From contig JAAVHM010000027.1 of the NCBI GenBank assembly GCA_014799675.1, positions 1 to 6,782 on the forward strand: a DNA stretch of 6,782 nt, given 5' to 3'. Origin of the DNA: Ruminococcus sp. (GTDB lineage Bacteria; Bacillota; Clostridia; Oscillospirales; Ruminococcaceae). Shown one piece after another: positions 5,252 through 6,782 of the stretch. Every line of letters begins with the position of its first letter. Position 1 is the first letter of the stretch. Made by a program: the position numbers and the translations under genes. The notes beneath the pieces were generated by a model. That model had not been told where the DNA came from and made no database searches. It was given only the letters and a program-made list of their open reading frames with translations.

Positions 5252-6007
5252 TCAGCCTTGCTTTTTCTTTTGCATACGGATAGTTACTTTTGACGTAATT
5301 GTATCGGGAACTATTTTTGCCAAAGCGACCGCCGCTTTCATAGTGACAGTGGGAACAATTATCGCCTTGCGCTTGAACATTCCGTCCACAGCGCAGACCG
5401 CCGCATATTCGCTGGAAATACCCTTTAACGCGAAACGCACTCCCGCTGTTTTGTTGAACTCCGTGTCAACGGGTCCGGGGCAGAATACGCCTATATAAAC
5501 ATTGCTGTCCATGCTGATAAGCTCCTGACGGATAGCCTCCGAAAGCTTTACAACATAGTTTTTTGTGGAGTAATAGGTCGCCATAAGGGGTCCCGGCATA
5601 AAGCCAGCCGAGGAAGCCACGTTGAGGATATACCCCTTGTCGCGCTTCACAAAGTCCTGCAAAAACAGCTTTGTGAGAATGTGCAGGGAAGCGATGTTCA
5701 CGTCTATCATTTCAAGCTCGCGGCTAAGGTCTGTTCCGCAGAAGCTGCCGTATAAGCCGAAGCCCGCGTTGTTCACAAGAATGTCAACGCCGTAGCGGGA
5801 AGCCTCCATATAAAGCCTGATACATTCCTCCCTGTTGGAAATATCCGCAGGGATAATTTTTACCTGCCGCTTTCCTATCTCGTCGCGGAGAGCCTCCAGC
5901 TTCTCCACGTTTCGTCCCGAAATAATGAGCCTTATTCCCATTACTCCCAGACGTCTTGCAATGTCACGTCCTATTCCCGAGCTTGCTCCTGTTATTAATG
6001 CAGTCAT
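5252..6007 (-). CDS. Short-chain dehydrogenase/reductase (SDR family)
   Basis: A 251-residue NAD(P)-dependent oxidoreductase of the classical SDR family. The cofactor loop TGASSGIG is at residues 6-13, right after the start. NNAG (79-82) stabilises the central sheet. The catalytic set S132, Y145 and K149 shows the expected 13-residue Ser-Tyr spacing and Y-x3-K motif. CPGPVDTEF (176-184) is the post-catalytic PG motif. Basic R31-R32-type residues after the second strand (SGRN, 30-33) suggest NADP(H) preference. The C-terminus is basic (RMQKKKQG) with a hydrophobic stretch before it, as in DltE/COG0300-like members. The substrate is unknown. The start at 6007 is preceded by AAAGGG, which lies in the last codons of the upstream transglutaminase gene, 5 bp between stop and start, so the two are translationally linked. 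An inverted repeat follows the stop codon. Confidence 0.95.
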   Translation of the reverse strand: MTALITGASSGIGRDIARRLGVMGIRLIISGRNVEKLEALRDEIGKRQVKIIPADISNREECIRLYMEASRYGVDILVNNAGFGLYGSFCGTDLSRELEMIDVNIASLHILTKLFLQDFVKRDKGYILNVASSAGFMPGPLMATYYSTKNYVVKLSEAIRQELISMDSNVYIGVFCPGPVDTEFNKTAGVRFALKGISSEYAAVCAVDGMFKRKAIIVPTVTMKAAVALAKIVPDTITSKVTIRMQKKKQG

Positions 6008-6012
6008 ATTAT

Positions 6013-6782
6013 CTACCCTTTCTTTCGTTTTTTTATTAATTCTTTGTATTGTGATTTATAACACTCATAAGCCGCTTTTCTTTCTTCCTTTGTAATATTT
6101 TTTCCGCCGTAGCAATGCTCTCCCAAAGGCTTGCTTACAGGGTCGAAGCTTATGCCCGTTTTCCGCACCGTGACCGCGGAGACCTCCTCCAAGGTCATTG
6201 GCAGGGTGTCAATGTCAAGCTTTGCGCCAAGACGATCCGCGTGCTTTAAATAGAGACTGCGTACAGCCCTTTCGCTGCCGCAGAACCACAGGCTTGCCCT
6301 GAATAAGCCCTCTGCAATTTTCGGAGAAAATATTACTAAAAGTATAAATATTGCAAAAACCACTACCGCGATACCCGCAGTAAGGAGAAATGCCATACGA
6401 TCTGTCTCCGCGTCTCCGCCCGCGCCGCCGCTGCCGTTAAGACCGCCTGCAACAGTGGGTTCATAGACCCTCCAGCCCGCCCCGGGAATATAAACCTCGG
6501 GGTAAGCGTGAGCGTTCTCGCTGTAAATATAATATGCACCGGGCTGCGGGTTTTGTCCCTGCGTCGTTGTAAAGCCCTCAACATACCGAACCGCAAGTCC
6601 CGCCGCCCGCGCAAGAAGCGTGTAGGCTGTGGCAAAATCGGAGCAAGTCCCCGTTTTGCTTTCAAAAAGAAAATATTCGGGAGTATCCAGTTCCTCGGGA
6701 GCCTGATACGCAAGGCTGTAAACAAAATCCCCGCTGTGGAAATACTGCTCCAAAGCCGCCGCCTTTTGCCAGTCGTACTCCA
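6013..6782 (-). CDS. TgpA-like transglutaminase-domain membrane protein, C-terminal part (cut by right window edge)
   Basis: The reading frame is open to the right edge, so the N-terminus is missing; 255 complete residues are visible. Counting from the first complete codon (E1), a transglutaminase-like core occupies about 1-110. Its candidate catalytic residues are C46 (GTCSDFATAY), H91 (ENAHAYPEVY) and E107 (VYEPT), the acid position seen as W/V-x-EPT in this family. A Gly-rich linker (about 110-123) leads to one transmembrane helix (about 129-153). A basic, helical tail of about 100 residues follows, resembling the DUF4129-type ending of TgpA-like proteins. In that family several transmembrane helices precede the core, which faces outside; here they would lie beyond the edge. 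The likely role is an extracytoplasmic cysteine transglutaminase or protease-type activity at the cell envelope; its substrate is unknown. A TTG at 6753 is in frame but is not a credible start. Confidence 0.92.
   Translation of the reverse strand, partial: EYDWQKAAALEQYFHSGDFVYSLAYQAPEELDTPEYFLFESKTGTCSDFATAYTLLARAAGLAVRYVEGFTTTQGQNPQPGAYYIYSENAHAYPEVYIPGAGWRVYEPTVAGGLNGSGGAGGDAETDRMAFLLTAGIAVVVFAIFILLVIFSPKIAEGLFRASLWFCGSERAVRSLYLKHADRLGAKLDIDTLPMTLEEVSAVTVRKTGISFDPVSKPLGEHCYGGKNITKEERKAAYECYKSQYKELIKKRKKG

Noticed and set aside
6363..6725. Arg-rich minus-strand frame over the transglutaminase gene
   Set aside because: A shadow frame in GC-rich coding DNA; the transglutaminase motifs lie in the other minus frame.

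Overview
The window looks like chromosomal DNA from a low-to-mid-GC Clostridia member. Ruminococcus-like Oscillospiraceae is my best guess, from protein style, strong GGAGG-type ribosome binding sites, AT-rich intergenic DNA and short palindromic repeats. This is an inference from pattern, not a database match. Nine genes are supported, two of them cut by the window edges. All but one are on the minus strand, and no intergenic stretch exceeds about 210 bases.

Region 1 (1-1735, minus strand) is a compact metal-homeostasis operon read from right to left. It holds an ArsR/SmtB-type metal sensor, a class I SAM-dependent methyltransferase and the N-terminal part of a heavy-metal P1B-type ATPase that runs off the left edge. 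Gaps are 12-15 bp, and each ribosome binding site abuts or overlaps the preceding stop codon. A TATAAT box upstream of the sensor gene is followed directly by a 10-2-10 imperfect inverted repeat. To my recollection this has the same core as the cyanobacterial SmtB operator, so the operon should be derepressed by a metal such as Zn(II) or Cd(II). The methyltransferase between sensor and pump is the least expected member.

Region 2 (1699-3580, minus strand) holds a five-helix membrane protein of unknown role and an RluA-family pseudouridine synthase. Their ends overlap by 32 bp, and a good rho-independent terminator follows the synthase. Upstream lies an AT-rich repeat with nested inverted arms (3453-3580), which looks like a small non-coding mobile or palindromic element.

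Region 3 (3589-5153) is a divergent pair: a histidine-phosphatase (phosphoglycerate mutase-like) gene on the minus strand and an Xre-type regulator on the plus strand. Each has a recognisable sigma-A-type promoter. The regulator's promoter carries two copies of a near-palindromic 10-mer centred 41 bp apart, a likely autoregulatory operator pair. The regulator has an HTH followed by about 150 residues I do not recognise, and ends at a strong terminator.

Region 4 (5170-6782) starts with a 28-bp-arm inverted repeat between convergent genes. Then comes a minus-strand pair: a TgpA-like transglutaminase/membrane protein (cut by the right edge) followed, 5 bp later, by a short-chain dehydrogenase whose Shine-Dalgarno lies inside the last codons of the upstream gene.

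I see no CRISPR array, tRNA, rRNA, transposase, phage gene or recognisable defence system. The points most worth following are the metal operon with its methyltransferase, the twin-operator Xre regulator, and the two intergenic repeats.
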